From: Anoplolepis gracilipes
Taxonomy: Eukaryota; Arthropoda; Insecta; Hymenoptera; Formicidae
Reading direction: 5' to 3'
DNA: 64,000 nt
Assembly (NCBI RefSeq): GCF_047496725.1
Contig: NC_132970.1
Coordinates: 24,082,001 to 24,146,000 of the forward strand
Made by a program: the position numbers and the translations under genes. Position 1 is the stretch's first letter. Every line of letters starts with the position of its first letter. This document shows, piece by piece, positions 49,264 through 61,156 of this stretch. The notes below the pieces were generated by a model. The model ran no database searches and was not told the origin of the DNA. It worked only from the letters and a program-made list of their open reading frames with translations.

Positions 49264-49265
<2 letters not shown>
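48290..49265. other. spacer
   Basis: CpG-moderate to about 48660, then AT-rich. I see no gene. Confidence 0.6.

Positions 49266-49266
<1 letters not shown>

Positions 49267-49319
<53 letters not shown>
49267..49319. repeat. (GA)n microsatellite
   Basis: 53 bp of pure AG/GA repeat in AT-rich sequence. Confidence 0.97.
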
Positions 49320-49321
<2 letters not shown>

Positions 49322-49908
49322 ACACTCACTATGCTCCAATTTCAGTAAAGTTCAAATACACTTTTTCAGTTTCCAAATATCAGCCGATAGAAACTTTACA
49401 AACTTTATTTGAAAGCCACGCAGCTAGCAATAATAATAATAATAAGCTCAGAAACAATTTCAACTAGTGTTTAGTAAAAAAGTAAAACTTTGAGTCGTAA
49501 TGTAAAGAATTAAAGAATTCTATAGAGGAGAAATTTGCTAAGTCTAAATTATTCATTATTCGAAAGACTTGCTCAATCAGGTCCAAAAACTGCGTTAACA
49601 TCATCCAGGTCTTTCGAGCGGTCTGTGAGATTCGAGACAAAGGGCGATCTCGAGTCCATCAGTGACGCGACCTTGAATTTTATGACCGTGTGACGCGAGG
49701 AAGCTGGCCCCCGGCTAGTCCAGAGGCGCTGCGCGGTAAATCTATTTATAGGCGCCCCGACAAAAACACGAATGACGACGACGGGGCGCGAAGTGCCTCC
49801 TTCGGATTTCGGAAGAGACTGGTGATTGTGCGAGAGAAAGAGAGCACAAAGCTGCTGGAAGGGAGAAAATGAGGAGGATAAAAGTAGAACGAAAAAAGAG
49901 AGAGAGGA

Positions 49909-49910
<2 letters not shown>

Positions 49911-49973
<63 letters not shown>
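49911..49973. repeat. (GA)n microsatellite
   Basis: 63 bp of pure AG/GA repeat in the middle of a CpG-rich patch (49580-50200). The long minus-strand frames of 88, 122 and 144 codons across it are Ser-Leu repeats extended by stop-poor flanks. Confidence 0.97.
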
Positions 49974-49978
<5 letters not shown>

Positions 49979-50204
49979 GTGGAAGCAGAGAACTCGATCG
50001 AGCGCAACGCATGCGAAAAGAGGAAAGAAACTGTCGATCAAACGTCGCGAGCGTCCAAGGCGTCTGTCTGGAACGAAGACGTCTCCATCAACCGTCAGAT
50101 CGAGCAACACGCTCTTCTCGCTCTTTTCATTTTTATTATTACCTCAGGACTGTATCGATCCCCGGTCGCCTGTCGATTTAAGTACATATGATTGCATATT
50201 AAGT

Positions 50205-51960
50205 AAGATATAATATTAAGCTGTATGCGCGATTGGTGCCTAAAGTCCAAAGATTTAGCTCGTTGAGTATATGCATTTTGTAAATCGCTACTGTATTACT
50301 GTAACTCGATACAGTTTTTGAGTTTGAATGTTTTACGATAAAAATTATCTTTCAAGATTTAAAAAATTTGTACACACATACAAATTTATACACAGAAACA
50401 TGTGCGCCGATTTTTTTACCCTTTTAAAATAAAACAGCATAATGTGCCAAAAAATGTTTGTTTTGGTTATCCATTTCTATTCGATGATAACTCTTTAAGG
50501 AAAGTATGTAAAAAAGCGAAATGTATGTATACACACATATACACATATGTACAGGGTGTTACATAAATCACGCTCCATCTCTAGAGAATGTATGAACGAA
50601 GTCACACAAAAAGTCGAACATAAAAAGGGACGAAATTATTTAAAAAAATATATTTGCACTATCGTAATCTATATAATCTATTCTAACAAAAATTGTTAAT
50701 TAACAGTTAATCTTATAAATATGAGCTCTTCATAGAGAGTACTTTTATAGACAATTGTTTTCATTATATTTGGAATTTTTGTCGCTTTCTGAGAAACGTT
50801 CAAGAGACTTCTCATTTAACTGTACTTGAAGCGTTGTGATATCTTTCAATGTGTATACGGAATAGACGCGAGAACGACGCCTACGTTTTCATATATATCT
50901 GAAAGGAGCAATTATAATTAATTGACATAGATGAGCTCGTGCGACAAAAAACGATGTGCCGATAACGATGCACGCGCGCTGACTTCCGCTTCTCATTTTA
51001 TACGAGCTTATTCGTTTCTAACATAGACACTCGGTGTCTTGTTCGATCCATGACCCATTTAAGTCAATAATTTATAGATTTATACGATCGCGATATCTAT
51101 CGCGTGCTGCGTCGCAGTAATAGTAGTGCATTTGCAGTACGTGTGGCTTGCAAACTATCGTCGGCAAAAGTAAAATTGCTTTCAAGATTAAGATTCAAAC
51201 AATCTAATTATATACTAGAATGCGTGTTTTTTGCATAGGTATCATGATAAAAGATATGTTATCTTAGTGGAAATAATTATTATACATAACAGTTGAATTC
51301 GAAATAATAAATAATTTTTTTTTTTTTTTTTTTTTTTTTTTGTATATGTGACACTTTTGAAATTTTCACGAAATATTTTTACGATCTATTGTACTTTTGA
51401 GCGTTTACGCATGTAACAAATTGATTCTTGCACATAAAGCGTGCGTTTTTTATATGCATAAAGCTGTACGAGCCAGCATAACACCAAGAGGAAACACAGC
51501 ATGTAATAAAACGCCGGCATAGTCGATGACAGGAGTCGCCTAACATTGTGTAATATGGCAAAGTGTCGCAGTTAGGTGCGAGGCGGTTGAACGTATGATT
51601 ATCCGTTCCCTCGGGACTCGGTTTGCGATAACCGAAAAGAGAGAAAAGATGAAGAGACGAAAGATATGGGACGCGGAGTTGGTTATTAGCTTGCCGCTGT
51701 TGTCGTTTTATTTTCGTGCTCAATTAGCAAATATCATTCCGTAATGCAACGTGACGCGGACCCTCCTTTGTGCAGCTGCATCGACATCGAAAAAACGAAG
51801 GGAAGTCGGCGGTCGGCGTGTCGGCGTGTCGGCGTGTCGGCGGACGAGAGAGAGAAGCGGACAGAGGGAGGCTGAAAGTGAGAAGTAACGGCTACATACG
51901 CGAAATTTTAATCGAGTCGCGCCGGTTAATGCTGCCTGTTATACGTAATAATTATTGTCA
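50205..51960. other. spacer
   Basis: AT-rich, with a CpG-moderate stretch at 50840-51130 and a CpG-rich one from 51500. It contains a 27-base poly(T) run at 51315-51341 and, at 50551, a CAGGGTGTTACATAA sequence reminiscent of insect transposon ends. I see no gene. Confidence 0.5.
51805..51843. repeat. octanucleotide tandem repeat
   Basis: Units of GTCGGCGT: three perfect, one variant ending GG, and a partial unit GTCGGCG before them. The patch is CpG-rich. Confidence 0.93.
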
Positions 51961-51963
51961 CGG

Positions 51964-51996
51964 CATCGCTACCGATCGTAGCGATCGGTAGCGATG
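51964..51996. repeat. perfect 15-bp palindrome with 3-bp loop
   Basis: CATCGCTACCGATCG and its exact reverse complement flank the loop TAG. Beyond the perfect arms, CGG on the left and GCCG on the right continue the symmetry after a two-base bulge. Such a short loop and long GC-rich arm would form a very stable hairpin in DNA or RNA. Confidence 0.93.
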
Positions 51997-52053
51997 TATG
52001 CCGCGCTCGTCGAAAACTGCATCGCATCGATCCGACGATTTAAACTGACGAGC

Positions 52054-52606
52054 AAAGGATTGGAAGGGTCCCCCTCCGATTTTAATAAGCTTTGAATATA
52101 TTGTAGTCTAGGTCAAAATAGGAGACACGTATTTTTTTATACGTGCTCTTACGGCCGTTAAGGGGGCGAAACACCCTCTTGAAAAAAATCGGTTTTTATA
52201 TTTCTGAGCGAATACCGTCGAAACGGTAAGAGATATAAAAAAAAAAAGTTTCCAATAAAAGTTTTATGGTCTTCAATGTACTTTAAAACGGCATCAATCA
52301 GATTTTTCGAAAATGTCACATTTTTCGAAATCCCCCCTTCCCCCTTCAATTTTTGAAAAATCTGATTATGCAAGTTTTAAAGTACATTAAAAACCATAAA
52401 ACTTTTATTCGAAACTTTTTTTTTATATCTGTTATTATTTTGACGATATTCGCTCAGAAATATAAAAACCGATTTTTTTTTCAAGAAGGTGTTTCACCTC
52501 CTTAACGGCCGTAAGAGGACATATAAAAAAATACGTGTCTCCTATTTTGACTTAGACTGCAACATATTCAAAGCTCATTAAAATCGGAGACACTGCCAAC
52601 CCCTTT
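52054..52606. mobile_element. 550-bp foldback (MITE-like) element
   Basis: Two arms of about 255 bp, 52054-52312 and 52351-52606, are inverted copies of each other around a 38-bp spacer. By eye they are about 85-90% identical, with small indels in poly(A)/poly(T) runs. Landmarks seen in both arms include CTTACGGCCGTTAAG, GGAGACACGTATTTTTTTATA, and the sequence around TCTGAGCGAATA. There is no transposase frame, so it would be non-autonomous. The ends are poorly defined: similarity fades at AAAGGATTGG/AAAGGGGTTGG, and no target-site duplication is clear. Confidence 0.85.
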
Positions 52607-52609
52607 CCT

Positions 52610-55370
52610 TGTGAGTAGCGTATATGTATATTCGCGCGATATCGCGCATTGTAAATTACATATGTAACGATCAATTACTTATATACCGCGTCGCGCAAGA
52701 TGCCGTTCCTGTTGCCGATAGGCGCAGCGCGTGAGCTGGCGCGAATAGCGTCAAGATGCTAATGGACTCTCGCGCGAATTAAGCTTATTTATATCCATTG
52801 TGCACCATCTCTTTTTATTCGGGTTGTAAAGACACGGTCGCGAATCGCGTAAATACCTCACGTGCGACATAATGAACGAGGAAACAATTATCGCGAGAGT
52901 AGGCACCGTGAACCCTCGCAAAACCGGAGGTCGTTAATATTCATAAAGTGACTCCTGCTCAGAGAGAAGTGGATCGAATTGATTGGACGAATGTACAGTC
53001 GATTGTATCTTCTCGATTAACATTTTTATCGGCCAAGATGTCGCGCTTTCGCCAAGAAAACTTGTCCGGTCCCGATCGTCGTGTACCGATATCCTGAATC
53101 TTAGCCAGGGGCTTATGCCGCGCGCCGGAAACAATTTATTACGCGCGATCGCTTTTTATTATATTTTCAAGCATCGCAATGCGTGGCGAATGCGGTTGAT
53201 AATTACGTACGATGCTCATTATTCGATGTGACCAATCAGATTTCTCATTGATTCAGGAGTAAACGGAAGGATAACTTTTAATTGAATGTTTTTCGTACAG
53301 GGCTTTACCGCGCATTGTAATTTATTCAAGCAAACAACCCGAAATTTGCATCCTACACACATTTAAAAGAAAATATTCAAAGATATGGAATACTTTATTC
53401 TAAATTTCTAAAATTTAAGTACTTTATGTTACAACTTTAGATTGTACTAATTGGCTTTAACGTATGTGCATGTGCGCGCGCGCGCGTGTGTGTGTGTAAT
53501 ATTCGAGAATCAAATAAGAGTAGGTATTCAAAAAGTATAAAAATCGAGTGTAAATTGAGCGTTACAAGTTTTACAATATTATACAATAGGGTGTCACAAA
53601 TTTTGTAATATATATATTTTCTGACAATGAAAAAAAAATACGCACTGATGAATTAAAAAAAAATGAAAGAATAATAATATTCCTAGATATATTTTATCAT
53701 CTGGTAACACGAACTCACACAAGTTAAGATTATTACCATTTGTGCGCTATGGCGAACGTAAAAATATCACCGGTAAAAAAGACGGCCCATATATGTTGTA
53801 GGCACACACATTATTCTAACAGTTGACACATTTAGGTTTATTTAGAACACACACATATCCATTGTCTAGGTACGTGGACTGCGGAACAAGCGGCCGAAAG
53901 TCCAGATCCGAATCGGACCGCGCATTTCGAGGCCGCGCACGTTTTGTGACATGCATATAAAAGACCTCGACCGTACACCTTGACGATCATACGCACGTCA
54001 ACGCGGTAGTGAAAAATAGCGTGAAGGTAGAAAAATTATGAAAAAGATCTCAAAACGGTTAAAAAGGACATACCCGGCGTCAATGATAAAACAGAAAGAG
54101 TAAGAAAAAGGAGGAGGAAGAGCAGAAGAAAGAGATGGAAAACGTGGTGGGAGGACATGAAGCATCCAAGAGGGAGCCGAAGAAACGACCGGTCCGGCAG
54201 TGCACGGTGGTCAGTCAGGTCGATGTCAGTCCGCTAATTGGCAGCCGTGTCGCATAGAGGAGGTAGCCCGGAGCCGGTTTGTGTAGCTGGCTAACTCATC
54301 GCGTAATTCGTAAGCGGTTCTTGCCCCCTCTTTCGCGGCGCATCTCTTCTCCCGTCTCCATTCCCTTCGATTATCATCAACTTTATATTTCTCCTTATCT
54401 TGCCGTCTCTTCGTCCTAGTTTCTTTTTTATCAGTATAATCCCAGCGAAATAAAAAATTTGATATAAAAATTTCAAAACTATATGTAATTTATATATAGA
54501 TTTTAAATATAATTATAATAAGAAAAAAAAAAATATATATATATATATATATTGTATACATTTTTATCTGATTTTTTTATAAATCTCATATGAGATCGTA
54601 TTATCGTAAACAATATCAAAAAGTGTATTATAAAGTAATTATTAAAATTAATTTGGAATAAAGACGAGATGCAATTTGAATTTACAAAATAAAAATAATT
54701 AATAATTAATCAATATTGTTTCGAATAATTATAATCTTTGTAAAACTAGTTTCGATAGTCGCGGTACAAAATTGATGATCACTCAATGATCAATTACAAA
54801 ATTAACAGTCGTATTAAAAATATGAATTGGATAATAATAATCACTATAATCACATACTCTAACAATAAGATACTTGTATTAAATATTTTATAGCAATATA
54901 TAAGAATATAGAAATGAATACAAATATACAAGAATGTGAGTAATTTAAAATGGCGTAGCAATACTAGCAATTTAATATAAGCCTGTGTCTTTCGAATATC
55001 CGGGATATGTAAAATTTATTACCATCGATTTATACTGTCATTATCGTGACTAACAGTTTTCAATGATGAATGATACGGGAAAATGTTGTTAATACAGCAA
55101 AACATATTGCAATTATGATGCAATTAATTCAAATACGCGCTTTATGTAAAATCGTATATAACAGAATTGAAAGGTATGTTTGTATTATTCATAATGTATC
55201 TTTAAATTTATGTGCACAGTAAAAAAAATAAATTGATCATCTCGATTTTAGTATTAGATTCAATACATTACAAATGCATTAGAAATTTATCTTAGGATTT
55301 TTATCTATTGTATATCTACAAATATCTCGAAATGCGATATAATGAACCGCAGATATGCGTTCACCTTACT
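52610..55370. other. CpG patches and AT-rich spacer
   Basis: 52620-53260 and 53840-54420 are CpG-rich. 53260-53840 and 54430-55370 are AT-rich, with a CG/GT run at 53477-53498. The frames present are short and unconvincing. I see no gene. Confidence 0.55.
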
Positions 55371-55609
55371 ATTGCACTTCTCTCTATGCGTTTATGCGTT
55401 ACGCGTGGGCGACTCCAACGAAACGAATGACAAGACGAAGAGGACGAACGGGAGAAATGGACACGAGCTGACGAGACGACGTATTCTCACTCGCATACCT
55501 ACTCTGTTAGTTTGTGTATAACACTGGGACACACTGGGTGGTCCTTTCGCGTTCTGTTCACATATGTATATACGTGAATGTGTTTCCTACCAAAGATGCT
55601 TTTTCTATC

Positions 55610-57035
55610 AATCGTAACTCAAGATTGACACGGAATGTTTTAAGTGCCTTTTGTTGGCTGAATAAGATACATATAGATACATAGCAAAAACCATAGCTTA
55701 AGCAATCACTATCACTAGGAATTCAATTCCTGTTTTCTAACAAAGAAATTTAAAAAATATTATTTTTATCATATTTTCTCTTCATATTTTCATATACATA
55801 AGATTTAAACATAACTTTTAAATACCACGTAAATGTACGCAAAAAATATTATTATATTTGATATTAATCACAAAAGTCAAATGTAGAAATACAGATATCG
55901 TAATTAATTTATAATTAAACATATTTACAGTTAAATTTATCATTTTTATAATTATAATTATAATTAGATTAATTTGTAATTCAATTTATAATTTTTCAAA
56001 ACTTAAAATTAAATTATTAATTTGAACATGTTTGAAATTATAATTGGATATATTGTTGCATATAAGTATATTGATTTTGTTCGTGAAAAAGTTTGAAAAT
56101 ATTGAAAAGAACGCGTGTATAGGAAGAGGCAGCAACTGATATGTTCTAAAACCGCTTTTGCAGCGTGTGTCTGAAGGTTGATGGATGTTCGGAACTCGAG
56201 ATTGACGGGCACCTTTAAGTGCCTTTTGTTAATGCCGCTTGCCGTATCGAGTGTTAGACAAAGTCATTAATGAAAGAGTAATTTGTCCGTCATCATTCGC
56301 ACGTCGGAGCGCGATGAAAAGGATTAGAGGCAGCAATTTTTTTATTTCCAAACTTTGACCGAGCTTTTATTTCACATTTCGGTGCCACAATATACGTCTA
56401 GCAGAACGCTCACTCGAAGAACTTTAAAACGTCATCGGCAGAGACGAAAGATGACGTTGGTGCATGGTACAGAAAGCAATAGAGATGGAAATGGCTATTT
56501 TAGTGTGTTGTTGATTTTGAACGGATCGCCTGTCGTCGGCAACTCAAGATTGATAGAAAGCTTTAAGCTTTCACATTTCGGCATAGAGTTACTCTCCCAT
56601 TCATTTCAAGTCAATACTGATTTCTATGAACTGAGTTAGTCTCCCATTTTTTAAATTTCGATGTAATTAATATAGAGTTTTGAGTTTTCCTCAAATACAA
56701 TATTTACATTTATCGAGGTATTTCATATTTTAGCGCGATTTTATGCAAAAGATCGTATACAATTCTATATATACACGTACATATAATTACGATCAATAAT
56801 TTTATATATATAAAATTCCATGATTGATAGAGAATATTTTCACACTTCTCGCGATGTCGTCACGTCGTTCTTCACGCGAGCGTTCGTTAAGAGAATGTCC
56901 GTCCGTCAGTAACAAGCGCGGAAGATGACGTTAGAGTATGGTACAGAGAGACGGAGAGCAGTAGGTGGAGGCGACTGCTATCTGCACCGTGGCTGACACC
57001 TGACGGATAGCCTGGCGTCGGCAACGCGGGATATT
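55610..57035. repeat. cluster of four diverged copies of one module
   Basis: A core of the form AACTC(A/G)AGATTGA, followed by (CT)TTTAAG and then TGCCTTTTGTT, occurs at 55616-55654 and 56193-56230, and in part at 56541-56570. The 56446-56545 copy and a fourth block at 56921-57025 share a longer upstream part. This has the pattern AAGATGACGTT, then ATGGTACAGA, then about 50-70 diverged bases, then CGGAT(C/A)GCCTG(T/G)CGTCGGCAAC. All copies have the same orientation, with spacing of about 350-600 bp. The copies are too diverged to be a simple satellite. They could be a degraded tandem duplication, an old interspersed element, or repeated regulatory modules. Confidence 0.65.
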
Positions 57036-57930
57036 AATTTGGTAATTTATGAGGCCCGATTAGGCACCGCTATCTGTCGAGCTAATGCGCGAGCCGTTGG
57101 CAGGTCATCGCCAAAGGGCCCTGAGCTTCCTGCCACTAGAGGCCCTTCCGCGTCAGGGACAACGCCGGGAGCTAAGGTCGAATAAGCGATCTCGTTAACG
57201 CTGCGCAATGCTACGCTGTTTGTTATCCTCGTAGGAACGATTAGACGTAGAATGATCAATGAATAAAATTCTTATTAATTGCATATCGAATCACATCATT
57301 TTCTAATTATCAGAGTTTTCTTTTTGAAAAATTTATTAACGACATTTTATATTATAAAATATTTATGTAGGCTTATCTATTTTGCACAATTTATATACAT
57401 ATATTGTTACAGTAAAATTATATTAAGTTTCAAACTTTCATTCAAATTCCAACAGTAATAGTAATAACATTTGATTACGTGCATATTTAATTAGATTACA
57501 AATTGATATTAAGCAATTATTTCCTTGAACTTTTTGACATCAGATTTTCTCAATCATTTCGATTTAAAAAATATTTCTGTTTTAAATAAAAATAATAAAT
57601 AGCCTTTCGATGTGATAAAAGTTGTCAAAAGACCAATCTAATCGCGAAATCGTACTTCGGCAGCTGTCATAAATCCACCGTTGTTTACTCGCATTTGCTT
57701 ATTCGCGAGTGTTTCTCCGCGCATTTAGCGACAGGTCTGATCGACGAGTTTGCCAGTGCGACTTCGCTTCGAGGATATATACAGGGCCTCTACCTTCGGC
57801 CTCGATCGACCCACCTAAGCCGCGTTACTTCTGACATGTGATAGATGGATGCACAATGGAAGAACACGCGTGCGCGCGTGCGTGTTACCGCCGTCCGGAT
57901 GTGTGGGTATCAACGTAGGTGGATGAGGAT
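57036..57930. other. CpG patch and spacer
   Basis: 57047-57250 is GC-rich and open on both strands. The minus-strand frame (57047-57259) ends with Ala/Pro/Gly-rich sequence such as LAPGVVPDAEGPLVAGSSG and is not recognised. 57260-57640 is AT-rich, and 57640-57930 is CpG-rich again. No gene is supported. Confidence 0.45.
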
Positions 57931-58110
57931 GAATGGCTCTCGTCAAACGGAAGGGACCGCCCGTCGTTTCGCGCCATAATACTCGTCTGCGTAAGAGGCA
58001 TATAGTAGGTCGGCTTATTGATGACCACGCGGCTACTTACTTACGAGAGAACAAGATATCTACCAAGAGGGAGAGGAAAAAGAGTTCGAGAGATCCGACA
58101 AGAATAGTCT

Positions 58111-58118
58111 GTATGTGT

Positions 58119-58169
<51 letters not shown>

Positions 58170-58172
58170 TGT
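58111..58172. repeat. (GT)n microsatellite
   Basis: 62 bp of GT repeat with three GTAT interruptions. The Cys-Val repeat frame across it is a by-product. Confidence 0.95.
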
Positions 58173-58174
58173 TA

Positions 58175-60290
58175 CTCGACGTTTGGACTGAATTTAATTA
58201 ATATATTGGTTATTGTTTAGAACAGCAATTATATTGTATTTCACCTCCAAATTTTTTTATGCGATTTTAAAAATTTTTATTGAAAAGTATTCAACACATT
58301 TCTTTACATTTTATAAGAGACTGAGTGAGACATAAAATTTAACATTTGTGGAAAACAAATGAATACTTTTTATATATTTTCACAAATCGGTACAGCTCGC
58401 TAACGATTTGATGGAAAAATGTTATTAGATACCAAAGCTTTTTCACACATATATATTTATATGTGAGATTTAACGTTTTCAGCCTCGTAAAAAGAATCGT
58501 AGAAAGAAAGTATGCGTAGAGTGGTTCAATATACAGTGATAAATACGCGATGATTATATATCTTTCATGTAATAAATTGTTTGATGCTACGCCTACATTT
58601 GCCGCGTTTATTGACTCCCCCTCGCGTCATCGTGAAACCGGACACGTTATCTTTATAAAACTTCCCGACTTCCTCGGCCGTGAAAGCGTTAATCGCAGGC
58701 GATCTTTCTCGCATATTATTTTCCGCCTGCCAGTCGCATTCCTCTATATGCAAAAAGAAAAAAAGGGCACACAAAGAAAACTATCACGGTAAAAAACGAC
58801 GATTGAAAGCGCGCGACAGCTAGCGAGAGACTTTTTAATTGCGAATCGATTTCGACATGCATCATAAACGCTTCGCGGGAACGCACCCGAATGTACACGA
58901 CCTACGCATTTATCGAAGAGAACTCTCGGAAGAGATTCCACGATGATAATGTCTGACATCTATCATCGAGAAATTATGGCTTATTTCCTTTTATTCGTAC
59001 TGTCACTCTATCATTATCATGTTATCTCGACAATTTATCAGTACGTGAACGCCAATTGGAAAATTAAGCAACACTCGGCCGTGGAAAATGCTGGCAAAAA
59101 GAAATCGAAGGAAAATGTCTGACGCGAAAATAGAAAGTGTCTATCAGTAAGAAAACATTCTTACGTTTAGCACTGTAAAACAACGGAATCATACTCCACG
59201 TCACGCATAATCCTTTTATTCTGTACTTTACACCGCGCTGCCAATCTGTCGTTTTTATAAATTGATTATATCTTTATTCAATGAATAATCGAAACGGAAT
59301 GATGTAAAATTGGTTGTATCAATAAAAAATTGAAGAAAAGAATTATTGGAAAAAATTGACGATTCGAATAACATGGTTAATTAACATTCTTCTCTAATAT
59401 TTGTATTTTTAAATATTTAAATTTGTCAAATATACTGCGAGATATTTATACAAGATATATTTATATTCAATTTAATTCGAAGAAAATTTATAATAATTTT
59501 TCTTAATTTACATAAGCAATGACAAATTTATTGAAAAAAGTTAGATAAATGTAATTTTGTCTCTGTAAAAGTATTATTATTTGTAAAAATGATCTCTAGA
59601 AAATTATTTATTCGAACAACGCATAATTTTAGAATAAGAAGCTTGTAATCAATTACACTAATTTAAAAAAATGAACAAAATTGTTTTCATAATAGCACTG
59701 ACATTTTGAATTTCAAAGAAAAATTTCTCAAATATTATATGTCAAAATAATATTTAGCAATGATTTGATATAACGTGACAATTATATACCTAATATATTT
59801 ATATGAAAATTTATAATCAAATATATTAAATGTCTTAGGATAGAAAGAGAAAGAGAAAGAGAGAGGGGGGGGGGGGCAGAGTTTCATTATTTGAATATTT
59901 TATATTTTACTTATATATTTTATGTTACAGATTAAAAAATAAATAAAATATATTTTTCATGTAAACGATTTAAAAAAACCTATAAAATAATATTAATTTT
60001 AGTTCAACTCTAAATTTTCACAAAACACACACACACACATTCTCTCTCTCTCTCTCTCTTTATATATTGTATATACATATATATTTGGCAGAGAAAAATC
60101 TTATTTAGTACGGTTAAAATTTAATTGCATTCAATTTAATGCGACCTTTAAACGCGTCTCATAAACGATATGCAAAAAACGGAAATTGTCGGGACGACAC
60201 GAGAGAAAGAAAGAGAGAGAGAGAGAGAGAGAAAGAAAAAAAAAGAGACAATAACCTGAAATAAAGCGAGAAAGACAAAAAAAAGTTTCA
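58175..60290. other. spacer
   Basis: AT-rich, apart from a CpG-moderate patch at 58550-58970. It includes a G12 run at 59865-59876 and a GA run at 60205-60233. I see no gene. Confidence 0.6.
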
Positions 60291-60301
60291 GCAGAGTGCC
60301 G

Positions 60302-60754
60302 ATGCGAACAATGGTCGCCACAAATCAACGGGATTATGCCACTATTTCACACATGGATATGACCGACTCACCTGATAAATCAAGCTGTCGTTCGGCCACA
60401 ATAAACAATAACATTTGGACGCCGACTGGTGGGACGGCTGGTGCGACTCTTCTTCACTTAACTCGGTCATTCGCGTCGCGTCGCGTCGCGTCGCATCGCG
60501 TCGCATCGCATCGCGTCGCGTCGCGCAACGATCGCACGTGTTATTTTATGTATTTCGCCGTTCTCAGCCCTTTCGAATGCGTGTCGTTTCACGCGATAAT
60601 AAATCGATCGACGAACGATATCGCGATGGACGCGTGCAAGAATGCTACAGAAAGGCTTCGCTATAGTATGAAATTTACACAAGAAAATCGATTTTGCACA
60701 TGGTCATCCCTTGCGATCAATTTTCGTCAATTACTTTGTGTCGTTCATTATTGA
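60302..60754 (+). CDS. hypothetical ORF, 150 aa
   Basis: This is the longest non-microsatellite ATG-initiated plus-strand frame outside the C/T-skewed patches. It begins MRTMVATNQRDYATISHMD and has a Ser/Thr/Asn-rich N-terminal third. It crosses the pentanucleotide repeat (residues about 57-74, Arg/Ala/Ser/His) and then continues with mixed sequence including Cys and aromatic residues. No domain is recognised. The minus-strand candidate exon at 60372-60470 overlaps it, and at most one is likely to be coding. Confidence 0.2.
   Translation: MRTMVATNQRDYATISHMDMTDSPDKSSCRSATINNNIWTPTGGTAGATLLHLTRSFASRRVASHRVASHRVASRNDRTCYFMYFAVLSPFECVSFHAIINRSTNDIAMDACKNATERLRYSMKFTQENRFCTWSSLAINFRQLLCVVHY
60372..60470 (-). 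CDS. candidate first coding exon, unknown protein
   Basis: On the minus strand an ATG at 60470 opens exactly 33 codons. They end in phase 0 at a near-consensus donor (TATCAG|GTGAGTCGG). The peptide begins MTELSEEESHQPSHQS, an acidic, Ser/Gln/His-rich start typical of disordered N-termini, and ends with KCYCLLWPNDSLIYQ, with two cysteines. Past the donor the frame stops after nine more codons. The ATG directly abuts the pentanucleotide repeat at 60471-60525, which would be its 5' leader. No family is recognised, and no downstream exon was identified to the left. This is the best splice-supported exon candidate in the window. Confidence 0.3.
60471..60525. repeat. pentanucleotide (TCGCR)n repeat
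   Basis: Exactly eleven 5-bp units: eight TCGCG and three TCGCA. The three variants are CpG-to-CpA changes, consistent with transition decay. It lies between the start codon of the minus-strand candidate exon and a CpG-rich stretch up to about 60640. Confidence 0.97.
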
Positions 60755-61156
60755 CAATATCTTTTTTTAACGATACTTCTAATAGATAAATATCTAATAG
60801 CTATATATCTAATACATGTCAATATTTCTTAAGTTATTTTAGATATAAATTTTATAAAAATTTACAAAAAAAATTTACATGTCAGCCATTCGGACTGTTA
60901 TAATTGCAAAATTATTTCATATTATTTAATTATTAAAATTATCAAGTATTAAAATTATTTAATATTTAAAAAATTAAAAAATATTAAATAATTAACAATA
61001 AAGCAAAATTTATATAAATATAATCAAATTTTATTTTTTCTCCGCTTAAAATATAATTTCATAAATATAATTATATGTATAATAATATATGTATAATATA
61101 TATAATTCACTAAAAAATATAAGATTTGTATTTTATATCCATTTTTTTATAATATA

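Noticed and set aside
49573..50191. Several frames of 88-144 codons around the GA array
   Set aside because: They are Ser-Leu or Arg-Glu repeats from the microsatellite, present in several frames on both strands.
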